DNA of 64,000 nucleotides from Scleropages formosus (Eukaryota > Chordata > Actinopteri > Osteoglossiformes > Osteoglossidae): contig NC_041817.1 in assembly GCF_900964775.1 (NCBI RefSeq), positions 20,912,783 to 20,976,782 on the forward strand, given 5' to 3'. The notes under the pieces are model-generated. The model saw only the letters and a program-made list of their open reading frames with translations. It was not told the origin of the DNA and made no database searches. Shown here one piece after another: positions 35,165 to 48,200 of this stretch (positions are counted from its first letter, which is position 1; the number at the start of each line of letters is the position of its first letter). A program made the translations under genes and the position numbers.

Positions 35165-35395
35165 TCTTTTTCATTTATTTATGCTGCTGCTTTTCTCCAC
35201 AGCAGCTTACAGCGTTAAGCTACTTGCAGTTATTTACCCATTTATATAGGTTTTTTTTTTTTTTTTTTTGCACTGGAGCAATTCAGTGTAAGTACCTCGC
35301 TCAGGGATACTACAGTAGGATATGGGATTGAAACCTGCAATCTCTGGCTCTAAAGGCAGCAGCTTCAATCACTACACTACTTCATACCCCAGGTA
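35165..35395 (-). repeat. tRNA-derived SINE (family A), minus strand, with internal T-run
   Basis: 'tttctccacagcagcttaca', 'atttacccatttatataggt', then about 20 T, 'gcactggagcaattcagtg', 'gggatactacagtaggatat' and 'taaaggcagcagcttcaatc'. The T-run sits where most copies read taatttttac. Confidence 0.8.
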
Positions 35396-36959
35396 GCTTT
35401 CATAAATGAGGCCCCAGGTTTTAAAGAATAGCTAGAATACCTGGAGGGACTGTGGACCACAATGGAGCAGGATTCCATCTCGTTTTGCATTTCACAACAC
35501 TTTCTGAACCCTTCTCTGGAGCAGTGCTCACGTCTTGGCGAGTTTGCTAATAACTAACATCTCCAGGACACTTTTACCCCTTTTGTGCGTCTTCGGACCC
35601 CCGCGTGCCTTAGAACAGATCACGGCTTCTTTTCTGCACGTGGCTCGCGGACACATTGAATCTTCCACTTGGCGACGCGCAACACGGGTAGCGAGCGGGA
35701 GACGGTGATTTGAGATCTGATCACAGTATGGCTTGCGAACACGTGCTTGCCTTGCGTTTCAAACATTTTGGCCAGAACCTGAACTGTACGTTGAGGTTCA
35801 CTGAGAAAATCTGGAATGTATCTCTGCTTGTTGGGGAAGCGGGTCAAGGCTGGTTGGACGGATTTCAGTTCCAGTAGACAATGCTTCACATTGACTTCAG
35901 CATCAGTGATTATAACAGAAAATCAAACCTATTTCAGTTTCAGTAAAATGATAAATTAGGTCCTTGAAATTGGTCATTTTAATTTTTGTGGTTTGCTGAC
36001 TGATCTCATGGGGTACATTGCAGTGTAAAATATGCATCATGAAAAATTTGTCATTTCATACCTGAGGTAGTTTTTTTTTTCTCTTTTATTTAGGGGTGGT
36101 CTATATTTTTTGATGAAAAAATAAGCATGTCTGCTGAAACTGCTGAGTGACATTCACCTCAAAACGCTGGAAGAAAAGAACTGTTCCACTTTAGCTCAAG
36201 GAAGTCCCCCGTACCCTCCCCCCCCCCAGGAAAAGAAAACCACTGATCAAGCTCAAAGCACATCCTCTTCAAAACTACATTACCCAATATGCACTGCAGG
36301 ATTTCCCCACTATTATAGAAAGCTTTGACCTTACAGCTGGAAGCCTTGCAGCTCCAGCCATCAAATTACACCTCTGCAGTACCCCCCCCCCCCCCACCTA
36401 AAAGTCAAGACCCAAACACACAAAGACACCGTGCGAATAGAACACATTGCACTCACGTAATTTTTTTTCTTAAACAAAACATCTGTAAGGCGTGTATTGT
36501 TGTGCTATGAATGATCATTAAAACGGCATCTTGGATCTACGTATGGCGAGTCGCTCGTCTCGTGGGAGCCACTCGTTCGCTTCCTCGCATCCGGGCAGTC
36601 GCCGGACCGGGACGGGATGGCCGCAAGAGAAAAAGAGAGACGGAGCGAGAGAGAGAGCGAGCTGCGGCGCTCCTTGTTTTCCCTTATTTGAAACTAGTGC
36701 AATTCTTCGCCAGCGCAATGTGGCGAGAACAAAAGGGCTACGCAGAGAACAGAGTCAGAGAAACGTGTCACATTCAAATGGGCTCTATTTTACATGCGCA
36801 GGTCATTTAAATATGACACCTTTCTCAGCCGTGGGCGTTAGTCTGTTAGGAGCCGTGTTAGTACCGTGCGCAGCAAAGGGCGGCCGCACGCTCTCTCGGT
36901 CCAGCACGTAGCGCGGGCTCGGGCGTGGGGGGGCAGGGCCGGGCTTTTGCATGTACGTT

Positions 36960-36963
<4 letters not shown>

Positions 36964-36999
<36 letters not shown>

Positions 37000-37010
37000 A
37001 GTGTGTGTGT
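36964..37010 (+). repeat. (TG)n microsatellite beside the GPM6B stop
   Basis: A TG run with one GC interruption, starting ten bases from the alternative GPM6B stop codon, so it would be transcribed as (CA)n at the start of the 3' UTR. Confidence 0.9.
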
Positions 37011-37019
37011 TTTTGATCC

Positions 37020-37169
37020 TTATGAGTATGAATTGAGGCATTCCTTGGAGCGGGACTGGATGTCTTGCAGCTCCTGCTCCTCCTTGGATTTGATGTCCTG
37101 GTAGGCATGCATGTGACTGGCGTCCTTTAGGTAGGCCCAGTTGGCTGAGAGAATCATGAGGAAGTGGAT
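37020..37169 (-). CDS. gpm6b: GPM6B alternative last exon (long C-terminal tail)
   Basis: After a TTTTCCAG acceptor the minus strand reads IHFLMILSANWAYLKDAS, then a charged KSKEEQELQDIQSRSKE, ending NSYS and TAA (49 aa). It joins exon 40979-41044 in phase 0, just as exon 39277-39357 does. The tail closely matches the C-terminus of GPM6A and of the longer GPM6B isoforms known in mammals (from memory). The product would be 287 aa. The first 12 residues complete the fourth membrane segment and the remainder is a cytosolic helical tail. Confidence 0.9.
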   Translation of the reverse strand: MHFLMILSANWAYLKDASHMHAYQDIKSKEEQELQDIQSRSKECLNSYS

Positions 37170-37523
37170 CTGGAAAAGAAGGGGGCAGGACGGACGGCCC
37201 ATGAGCACGTTAGGCAGCAAAGCGCACTACACGAGCACAGCCGCGTCACACACACATGAGGTTACGATGAAGTACCGGGGTACTGTTCCTACGCACGCCA
37301 CGTTACTGTTATTGTTGTTACTAGAACCACTCATATGTGTTACTTTGTTATTGTGAGGAACCGAGTGAAGGGGCGCTACTGTGAACAACATGCACTTTGG
37401 GGTTTTAGTCAACTGGAGACCTACAGCTGTTAGTAACTTCAAAGCACGAAAGACAAATCCGACAAACGGCCACGTGACCTTTCGGAAGACCATCCTGTGA
37501 ATTTTACAGTTTCGGTTAAAGTA

Positions 37524-37791
37524 CAGGCGGTCCCCGATTTACGATGGGGTTATGTTCTGCGAAACCAACAGTCAGTCGAAAATGCATTTAACACACGTAA
37601 TGCACACCTCTGCGTGACAGACTGGGGATGCGGATTGCTGTCGATGCCCAGCGAGAGAGTATCGCGCCGCATATCGCTTTCCGGGGAGGAATCAAAATTC
37701 GAAGGACGGTTTCTACTGAATGTCTATTGCCTGCTCACCATTAAAGTTGAAAAATTTGCAAGTCGAGCCATGGTAAATCAGGGAACACCTG
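37524..37791. mobile_element. MITE of the Tc1/mariner-pogo type
   Basis: Terminal inverted repeats CAGGCGGTCCCCGATTTAC (5') and, reversed, CAGGTGTTCCCTGATTTAC (3') bound a 268-base non-coding body. TA dinucleotides at 37522-37523 and 37792-37793 are the expected target duplication. It lies in a GPM6B intron. Confidence 0.8.
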
Positions 37792-38030
37792 TATTAAACA
37801 TTACTGCTTTTTTTTTTTTTTTTAAACTAACTTACATCTAATCAGGAAAAGACAAAATCCTCTTTATTTTTGTAAACAAAATGTTTATTTTTATAGAAAG
37901 GGAAATTTTGCTACAGTCACGGAAATCTTAAGACAAAATGATATGAAATAGTATGAGTAGCCAAAAAAAGATTAACACAAAATATCAGCAAGCATGCTCA
38001 GGGTTAAATAAATCCCATTTGGGAAGAGGG

Positions 38031-38070
38031 AAAAAAAAAAAAAAAAATTTTTTGGGGGGGGGGGGGGGGG
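38031..38070 (+). repeat. A-run, T-run and G-run block
   Basis: About 17 A, 6 T and 17 G in succession. A G17 run can stall polymerases and is a likely assembly or sequencing weak spot. Confidence 0.85.
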
Positions 38071-38192
38071 TGAAATTTACTTCCTTGTTGCTGGCAAAAT
38101 TTATACAACCAGAAGTCAGATTTAGTTTTAAAAACATTTTTTTAATCTGCAAAACAAGCAGAGTTCTTTAAAGATAAAAAGAAAAACATGGA

Positions 38193-38197
<5 letters not shown>

Positions 38198-38227
<30 letters not shown>
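38198..38227 (+). repeat. A30 run
   Basis: Homopolymer of about 30 A in a GPM6B intron (T-run on the coding strand). Confidence 0.9.
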
Positions 38228-38228
<1 letters not shown>

Positions 38229-39276
38229 ACAAAATTGTAAAACTTAAGCAATGAAAGCTAAACAACGTATCCAACACGGGACGCCTGCTGTGTTTCGGAG
38301 CGTACGACTATAGAGCTACAGCTCAGCCCTCCCATCCGCCTCACCTCAGGACCCCTCAGGACCCCCCAGATCCCTTTCTCACAGTTTCCATTCAAGCTTC
38401 ATTAATAAGGACTGACTGGGCTGCACATTAGATTCTGATAACACATCAGTGCTTCCTGATATTTCCGAAACTGCCTGCTACATTTCAAGATTTTATTGCT
38501 AGAAAGATGCCCGTGAAAGACTTTATCGTTCACTTTAAAATGTCTTTCAACGTTACTCAGTAATTTGCTAATGCGACAATATGCAATCATTTCACTCGCA
38601 ATGTTAGTCACCTGGCCTGAGCTTTAGTTCGGGACAGCCGCGTGTAGACGTAAAACATTAAACACGAAAAATGTAAAACAATTTTATTTGGAGGGAAAAA
38701 CAGCCCACGCTGCCGTGTGACCTCGATGGGGAAGGGAGGGGATCTGGTTTGAGAGCAGGGGCTCCGTGACCCGTCCGAAGGTACACAAATACACCTCGGA
38801 GCAAGGAAACATTTACGCAAACGCCGCAGCTGTAAAAATTCGAGAGCGATCGCAGGGAAGGACGGCGCTGGACCACAGCCGCTCGGTTGGGAGAACAAGC
38901 GATTCGTCAAATTTCACAATGAGCTGCAGTTCCGCAACGGACGCTCGGAAGAAGGCAAACCGTTCGCTCTTTCGCTAAAAACAGAAAAGCTTTTGCTGCG
39001 GCATAAATACGGCTACTGGTAGGAACGACGAGAGAGTCTCGGTTAGGGAGCGTCCGTCCGCTTAACGGGACAGGAAGGAGAAAGGAGACGGGTACATGTT
39101 AAGGGCCTTAAAAGGGACCTAGAAACCCTACATCTGCTCCGCCGGGCTCTCTGCGGCGACACAGATCCCCTCGAAATCGACTAGTCTGTCCCTGGATATA
39201 TAAGCGCTAAAGGATGTTTGTGTGTTGCTATGTGCCGCTCGCTCTACTCGGTGCACTCAGGTGGGCTCGGCAGCGG

Positions 39277-42200
39277 TTAGAATTTGGTGCAGCAGTCTTC
39301 TCGACTCTTAAACTTCAAAACGGCAAAGTTATACGTGGTAGCCATCATGTAGATCAGCTGGTGGAAGAAAACAAAAGCGAGAGCTGGGTGAGATCCGTCC
39401 GCGGGGCTCGGGAAGTCACGAGCGATAAGAGGCCCCGCAGGACTGCTTCAGAGCCGTGGTACATTTATAGGTCGATTCCTTTCTACATTCATTATAACAT
39501 ACGGCAACAAAAAAGACATGGCTTTCATTTCCTCATTAATATAGACATTTAGGGGTATTAATACACCTACCCTTCTTCGTTTAATTAAAAACACATATAT
39601 AAAAATATATACACACACATATATGCTATGAACATAATAATCAAAATGCAAATACAGGCTTCCCTCATATGCATATGGAGTGTAATTCGTTTTGGAAAGT
39701 CTGTTTGAAAAGTGAATTCTCATAAAATGAATGCTTGCAGTAAATTACATCAAATTTAGGTTTTAGTAATTCAATGATTCATCAACAATGCATTCCTGAG
39801 CCTCAAAAAGTTCACCTAAAAAGTTTTCAAACTCCTGCCTTATCTTCTGAACACAGAAAATTTAATTGAAAACCAGAATCCAAGTCCACAAAATCTCAAC
39901 TCTACTTTACGAAGCAAATCAAATGATTACCGCACCCACTTGTAAAGCCCAGAACCCCTCTGCTCAGCTATTTACAAAGTACTCTGTGATAAACTGACAG
40001 TAAATCATAAAGTCATTCATAATAATACTGTCAAGAGAATTCAATGCGTTTAATTCCTTCAAACAATGGGTAAGGCTTTCCTTTGCCTTTTGTGCATTTC
40101 AAAATCATTCTGCGCTTTGTTTAAATCTCATTTTCTTTAGAGCTCATTATTATTGGTAGTATTGGTATGAGGAAAAAAAAATCAAAAAAAAATCACAAGA
40201 CTTCTGAGAGAAGCAATCAACCCTGACTGGTTCCTAACATCACCAACGCTCATAGTATGAATTTACATTTCTGTTCTCCTAAGGCTTGGTCTTCCTTGCT
40301 ATGCAAATTTCACAGTACAAATTATACAAATAAGTGCAAATTCTCCTAATGTGAGCACTAGTTATGAAGACTATTCAATGTTATCTTTTCTAATTAAGCA
40401 ATGGAACATACTGTATGTAACTATGCTTCACAATACGCTGGAATAATAGAGGATGATTATAATGATCAAAAAAATAAAGTGTGATTTTACCAGTTATTCC
40501 ACTGTCTGACCTCAATACTCATTGACTAAGAAATAGATATTGATTTTGTGCTTTTCTATCAAATAATTAGAGCCTGCATCTTACCGGCATTTTTTCCTTC
40601 CAAAGAAACCTACAAAATGACTGCAGCGGTAACTAAAATGTTAATATAATATGATGACGACGTGCTCCGTAGTCTCTCTAAAGCACATAGTTTCAGTTTT
40701 AAAAAAAATTATAGGTTCATGGAAATTGCCACTAACGTTGATATGACGCCATCGTGAACATTACGCGTGTTTCCGGCCCCCTAACATCGGGAAGGGGAGA
40801 AACGATTACAGCGTTAGCAGGTGCTTCACAGTGAAAGTACCGGTTGGACTGGTGGGGGGGGGGTAGAGATCCTTCACACACGAGGAGCGCTAAACTGTGG
40901 ACCTACAAGGTAACCGTCACTTTCGGATACCGACCGCATAACAGCGGACTGATTGCGGAGGATGAGATTGATGCTTACCAAAGCGATGACAGTGGCTCCG
41001 GCGCCGGCACAGGCCACGATATACAGGTGGTACGACAGGTAGAACTGAACAAGAGGAATAAAATCATTACGACGTCATGACAGCTCCCAGCACGCAGGTC
41101 AGAGCATCACTGCAAACTACTCGCACGGAGGCTTTCGGTAAACGTTGCAGAAGCCGCATCACCCAGTTCACCGTGTTCATGCATCTATTACCCTTTTCCG
41201 CATGTCCCTAAAGGAAGGAAGAAGTCTGAGCAAGTTAGCCTCACCTCGCTGGTGTTGCAGATGTCACCCAGCGTGGACCCGCACGCCTTCCCCGGGGTGG
41301 CATTCCAGGGGATAATGCCTACGTGAGGAAAGGTCAGAGTTCAAAGGTTATCGCTAAACTTCCCTCCTGGACCTTTTTGCTAAGATCACATTACAAATGG
41401 GCCAGTGGGTGGCGCGGCGTGGCGTCCGGAGCCATTTCCTTCCAACGGAAGGACGAAGGACATGGGTTCTAGTCCCGCCCCTCATTGGAACACCCTCGAT
41501 CTAAGTACTAACTGTCAACTCTGAAGGGCAAAATGTACCTTGCTGTACAAAAGGGTAACTGGCACTAGAGAGCAGAGTGTAGAAACCTAACACTGAAAGC
41601 TGCCTTGGGGAAAAGCAGCAGAGAAAAGAACGTAGAGGAACAACTGAAGAAGTACACACATGCTTACTTTCATTTGTGCATAAACAAAGAACAATAAAGA
41701 ACAACATCTCCTGTAAGGACTTTAAAAAGCCTCATTAAGTCAGCTACCGGAGGAATCGGCGCGGAGGCTGTTAACTGAGCCTTAAGGTACTGGCAGTAAA
41801 GATGATGGATGGAGGGTGTTATAAAGGGGAACCACTAACACCAGTACACCTCCCTGGCCTCTGCATCATGGTGTAATTTGACTGGGGAGGGAGGGAGGAA
41901 ACGGGACACTGAAAACCTCCCTGCCGGAAACCGGAAGTGCATCCAGTTGGCAAAGGTGGCCCCCGCAGCGCCTGCGATGAAGGTGCGTGAAGACGGCCCC
42001 TTGGAGACCTGCGGGAGGACCAGGGCGCGGCGGAGCGCGCTCACCGAACTGGCGCACGTCGACGCAGATGGACTCGACGGAGGTGACGTTGACCACCGGG
42101 GACCTCATGGCGGCGCAGGTGGACCACACGTTGTAGAAGACGTAGACGGGCACCGCCGAGAAGCCGAACACTCCGAGCCAGGCCACGCCCAGGATGTAGG

Positions 42201-45200
42201 TGAGGAACACAAACTAGCAGAAGACCGACACCATCAGCGCCGCCGTACCCACCACCGCACACGTTCGCTGAATGACTGACATCTTCCTGAACGCAGGGAA
42301 GGGTTCCTGCTCTTGAACCCATTAAAACAAAAAATTCCAAAACTAGACATCTTTTTTAAAAAAAAAAAAATTCTGAACTCATAAGCCGTTTAAAAACCTT
42401 AGATTTACTGTAGAAACTGATGCAATGGAATGTGATTAGGAATTGTTGATTATTTGGAAAAACCTTTATGCGGCTACTCGTGTGATGTCCACTGATTCAT
42501 ATGCTGGAAAGAAACAGACTGTACTTATGCATCACGCATCTGCATCTCTTTCCCTCCTAATGCAATGAACACACCATATTTTCTACGAGATGTACGTCAC
42601 TTTGGAGAAAAGCATCTGCTAAACGAATACATAGAAAAGTAAAACGTAAACGTGATCCCCTTGTGGCCCTTACGTTTTACCATCAAATAGTTATTTAATG
42701 AGAATCAGCCTGTCTCATGTGACATAATATGTGCGTAATGATCAATTCCATATGTTGTTTTAGAGGAAATCGTGCGTCTGTCTAGCAGAAATGAGCGAAG
42801 CCCAAGCTGCGCTGGTTAAACCAAGTAGGTAAATAGAATCGGGGGTATAAATCATAGTCATTTGTTCATTTTATAAGCTATTTTAAAATTTAGATTTAAG
42901 TTTACTTTAATATTTTACACAAGAATAACAACCATGCCTACAGGGTTTACTCTTTCAAGCAGCACTGTAATAACATACCTGCTATTTATACTCATGAGAA
43001 TTCATATTCTGGTGACATCACACCGGTCTTCCTCTGCGATTTAGGCTACAGTTTGTAGGTTTAAATACTTCAGAGACTAAGTGGTCGACACCGGGGGTTG
43101 GGGGTGGCCTACCAAGCCGCTGATGCACCGGCCACAGATGGTGGTCTTGAACTCGCTGTGCAGCTCCTTGACGGCGCTAGTGGTGTAGAAGCCCTCGGCC
43201 AGCAGGATGATGCCGTAGAGGAAGAAGAAGGAAGCGATGCCGTAGATGACGTACTGCATCAGCTGTATTCTGCGGAGCGCACACAAACCCCCACAATGCA
43301 ATGCGTTTCACGTACGAGACCAGACTCGAATCTACGGCCCTCGTTTAGTCAAGCTTCTTATTTCAGAAGTTGAAAGCTGGAGAGTCGAGAATCAAAAGTC
43401 ATGTGAGAACATAAAGGAGAGAAGAAATTGTGACTATGATAAAACTTTACACGTTTCATGTTTCTCTGTTCTGCAACGTCAGCTGATCAGTTTTCTCACA
43501 GCCCAATGACAGGGGCCTTTAGTGAACGAAAGGGGGTTTCGGTGTTTTCCATTCCTTACAGCACGTTAATGATTCCGTTCGTTTCATACACGCGTCGATG
43601 ACGTTCTCCTTGAATAGGGAACTGACTGTGAAGTGAACATATGTCACATGACTACATGGACACGCAACCGCAACTGCATTCAGCGGTAAAACAAATATGC
43701 AGCACTGGACACTGAAATACCCTGAAAACAGCGGATCCACCATAGCAGGAAAACTGGCTACCACACTAGTGCCTTGTTGAGTAAGAAATTCTAAAAGAAC
43801 AGTTCTATTTGTATTTTCAACCACACTATTTCGCCTGCTTCCTAACGTTTCTTTTGGTTGCAGAGCAAATGCGACCTGTGTTTACACAGCCGGCCAATAG
43901 GTGGCAGTAAAGTGCACGCCGAACAGAACGGGAGCCTCGGACTAGTCTAGATGAGCAAAGTCACAGCTTTACAGGACTAATCGGTCAGTAACAAACAAGG
44001 AATGGGATTTTGTGGAGAGAAATGTTTTTAATCATTTCGCTCATGTTATATTCATTTAATTTTTCCATGTAGCTCGGGGTCAATAAATTAAAAAGCTTTA
44101 CAAAGTATTATTTATTATAGCTATATCCAAGATTTTTACAGAACCTAATCCATAAATAAATCAAGGGACTTCAGTATGATTAACCTCATATGTATTGTAT
44201 GACTTTGAAGTTACCAAAATGAAATTCAAGTTTCCTGATACAGAGGGGGGTGCGGTGGCGCAGTGGGTTGGACCAGGTCCTGCTCTCCAGTGGGTCTGGG
44301 GTTCGAGTCCCGCTTGGGGTGCCTTGCGGCAGACTGGCGTCCCGTCCTGGGTGTGTCCCCTCCCTCTCCGACCTTACGCCCTGTGTTGCCGGGTAGGCTC
44401 CGGTTCCCCACGGCCCCGTATGGGACAAGCGGTTCCGAAAACGTGTGCGTGTGTGCGTTTCCTGATACATATTGTCTTTTTTTATAAGATGATGAGCTAA
44501 TGCAACTGGTAAAGAAAGATCAACTTAATTACAATTTGCTGTTGACCAAAAAAACACATCAAACAAACTTCCAGCAGAGCAAAAGACAGGCTGGTTACCA
44601 TTTACTTACACATCAGTCAGGACAGCGTGGTCACTGGTGACCTTGGAGAAATGGTTCTCCAAGAGGGTGACCGTGCCGGTCAAAGCCACGTGTCCACAGC
44701 CACAGAAGAGGGCGACGCCCGAGAAGCACAGGATGGTGGCCACCAGGGAGGCATAGGGGACGCCACCCAAACACTTGATGCAGCACTCGAAGCAACCTGG
44801 TCACACATACACACAACAACGGGACAAAGAGAGGGACACATGCCAAGTCAAGCATCAGCTGAGCATCTGGCCCACAGAGACAGACGATGACCAGACTGAC
44901 CACCGTACACTACCCTCCACTTTGCACTTCAGCACCTGAACCACCCTTCTCTCCGAAATGTCATTTTGATTCATAATAACCATTAGCGGACACTTTTGTC
45001 CAACACGACTTACAATGTTAGGTTCGTATGCAAAGCTGCTTGCAATGATTTATCCATATATAGCAGGGTGCTGTTATTGTACCAGTCCAGGGTAGGTTTC
45101 CTGATCGCAGCTACTAGAGGAGCTGGGATTCGAACTGGGGACCTTCAGACAGCAGAGTGAGGGATCTAAACATTACATCACTTGATGTCCCCATTACTGC

Positions 45201-48200
45201 TCATGTTAAGAACCGATTCATGCAGTTTCTCCTCGTAGACCCCGATCATTAACAGCGCAAGTGCGCGTGGAGCTCGCATGTTCTCCCTGTGTTCGTGCGG
45301 CTTTCATCCAGGTGCTCCAGCTTCCTCTTACGGACGGAGGAGGTCAAGGTTTCGGGTGAACCGGTGACTCTAAAATGCCCTTGGGCTGTGCGATTGCCCT
45401 GTGATGGACTGGCCTCCCATAGAGGGGTACCCTGCTTCACACTGCAGGTCTCAGGATAGGCTCCATAGTACCGTGATCCTGCAATGGACAAGTGTTTCTC
45501 GACAGTGAGTGAATGAGAACAATTTCCCATAACAAATAATGCACAGTTTTTATTCACATTAACAACAACAACGCTGCACCATTATCCAATGGTGTAAAAC
45601 CTGTCGAACGGACAGTCCAGGTTACACATTCATCCTCAAACTGCTTCACAAAGGCCACGAAAGAACCTTTGGCATTTTCACACAATTGCTCATGTAATTC
45701 GAACGTTTCCATAGCAACCGTCACAAATCGATATCAGTGTTTGATTACGACGGTCTCCTGGGACGCGGAGTCGGTTTTATAAACAGAGGGATGTTCATCT
45801 GCAACCCTTTTTAAAAAAAAAAAAAAAAAAAAAACCGTGACGCGCAGACGCTCGTGTCGGCGTCGTCAGTCACAGTTCACAATTTAACCGAACGCATCGG
45901 GAATGTGGAAATTGAGCTGTCGGCCCCGCAGGGCTCGCAGGGGCGCTAAAGGAATTACCCAGCATGCACTGGGACCTTACATATAGGAGCCGTGAGAAAG
46001 GAAAACGATCCCCGCTGCTGACATCTTCACCGCACCTCATGCGTACCGGGGTATTATGATGAAATCCCACAACACAGGGCGTAAAGTGTAAGAAGCCTCT
46101 CTGGGCGTCAAACGGAAGCCTTCACATCGACGGTTGCATAACAAGGCTCGGCGTAGGAAGCTGAATTATTCAACAGATTTCATAAGACGCTGCGCTAACG
46201 CGCTCATAAACGGGGGAGCCGATCCTCTGGAAGGATGCGGGGGGGGGGCATGTGGCGCTGGCTTGGCCTCGCAGTATTTTTAACAAGAACCTCAACAAGC
46301 TGTTAAGTCACCAAGACAATTGTGCAAATTGTGCAAAAAAAAAAAAAAACCAGTGAAGAGGATCTGGATACACAAATACCATGAGCTCAAACATTGATTT
46401 AATGCTCTATAATTCAACACTTTTGCTGCACACTGCTGCTGAAAGGAAAATGTTGTCTTCAGGAAGCAAAGAAAAGAAAACCTTATATTACTCTTATAAA
46501 AATGAGTGAATTCAAATATAAATATCAGTAATTGCCAATCTGAAGCTCCTCCATCCACGCAGAAATATAAGGCACGGCAAAAACGGCTGACATCTAAAAA
46601 CATCCCACTGACTGATGAAGCCTCCGTCTCACGCGGCCCTGCGGACCCGCTCGGGTATCCGCGGCAACGCCCGCGACATCTCCCCCGCGGCCCAGGCCAT
46701 CCGTCAGCAGAGCTAAAGAGAAGTAATGGGAAGCAGTCGAGTCGAATCCACAATGGACACTTGACCGGGCGGCGCACGCAGGAAATCGATGGCAATTCAT
46801 TACGACCAAACTGGCTCTGAGGGGCGGGGTCATCACCTCCATGCTCTCAGCGTAACGTACTATATACAGCTAATATTGTGCAACAGCTCCTTGTTTATGG
46901 CGTCTTCCCTTTTTTTAACCTCTTAGGCGGCAGGTTCAAAGCAGTTAGATGTTCACCGCGAAAGGATTCACCTTTCGAGTTTGCATCCGTCGCCGTGACG
47001 CCGCAACATCCCGTTTCCTCGTGAATCGAAAGGATCGACGGAACGGGTGCCGGAGCTCCGGAATGCAGACGTCCGAAGGGTTTACGACATGCTGCCGACG
47101 CCGGTGTCTCCCACGTAACCGCACGCTCATCGGGGCCGTCATCGGTGGGCCCTTCTTGTGCACACCCTCAACTACAGGGGATGTCTTCATCCCGATTATC
47201 GTCTTCTCCCACCTGCACCGAGGGGCTACGGTTCGCACGAGTCCTGTGGTTGCGTGAAAACCAGGCAGCCGCACCGTAGCTGAGGACTCGTAATTAGTTC
47301 TAGCCCTGGACGGGCAGCTCGGTCTGACAAAGGTATATATATATACTCTAGACATCCAGCAGTATGAATCCATAAAGTGCACTCCCCCCCCCCCCCAGTT
47401 AGTTGGAGGGAAATTACTAAGCAAGTAAAATTATTACTACATTTAATGAAAGAATACATTTACTCAAAAATAAATTTACATTTTTATTCCAGTCAATTCT
47501 AATAAAGAATTCAATAATGGACGAATCCAAATGGATCGTTCTTTTAGACCGCTCTCCACTTGTTCCAGAAGGAACAGCCCGTTATTCAAATGTTATTTAA
47601 ATCAAAACCTCCCACACACCGTTATGAATACACAAAGTTCTTGCGATGGCGTGCCCCCCCCCCCCAACCCCAACCCCCACCAGCTCAAAGTATATGAATG
47701 CTGATCCTTTAGCTCCAGTGTGAAGCTTTCCACCGCTTCTGCTGTCACAAAGTTCATCCTTCTTCTTTGCGAGGAATGGAGGGATGAAGATGTCCCTCCC
47801 CCCCCCCGTCCCAGGACTGGTGAGCAACGGTTTCCATGGCAGCGTGTTATCCTCAACCCGGCGAGCAGCAGCGCCCGCGTCAATCGTTCCACGCGATCGC
47901 CCCGCATCCCACTCGGGCGGGACGTTGGGCGAGGCCACGGTGACAATGTGTGGAGAACTGAATTCCCAACAGCCTTGGGTCTCCTTACACCAGGTCTGCT
48001 GCTGCTCCCAGCCAACATAACCCAGGAGCTTTTGGAAGAGGAAAGAATTAAACAGCTCCTGAGCTCAGTTCCCTTTGCTGAGCATCAACAGTTATCCAGA
48101 GCCTCATGACAATTAACACACAAATATTACTCTTTATTCTTTTAGCTGATGCTTTTCCCCAAAGTGACTTATACTGTTCGGTTTGTATAAGCTACCGAAA

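Larger units (their letters stand above)
33231..37019 (-). other. gpm6b: Tail-to-tail spacer and probable GPM6B 3' UTR
   Basis: No plus-strand gene follows OFD1. On the minus strand, a TTTATT (reverse AATAAA) at 33360-33365 could end a long GPM6B 3' UTR about 150 bases from the OFD1 signal, and another lies near 36085. Contents are AT-rich DNA, a minus-strand SINE at 35165-35395, C-runs near 36225 and 36381, and a (TG)n run next to the GPM6B stop. Confidence 0.45.
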
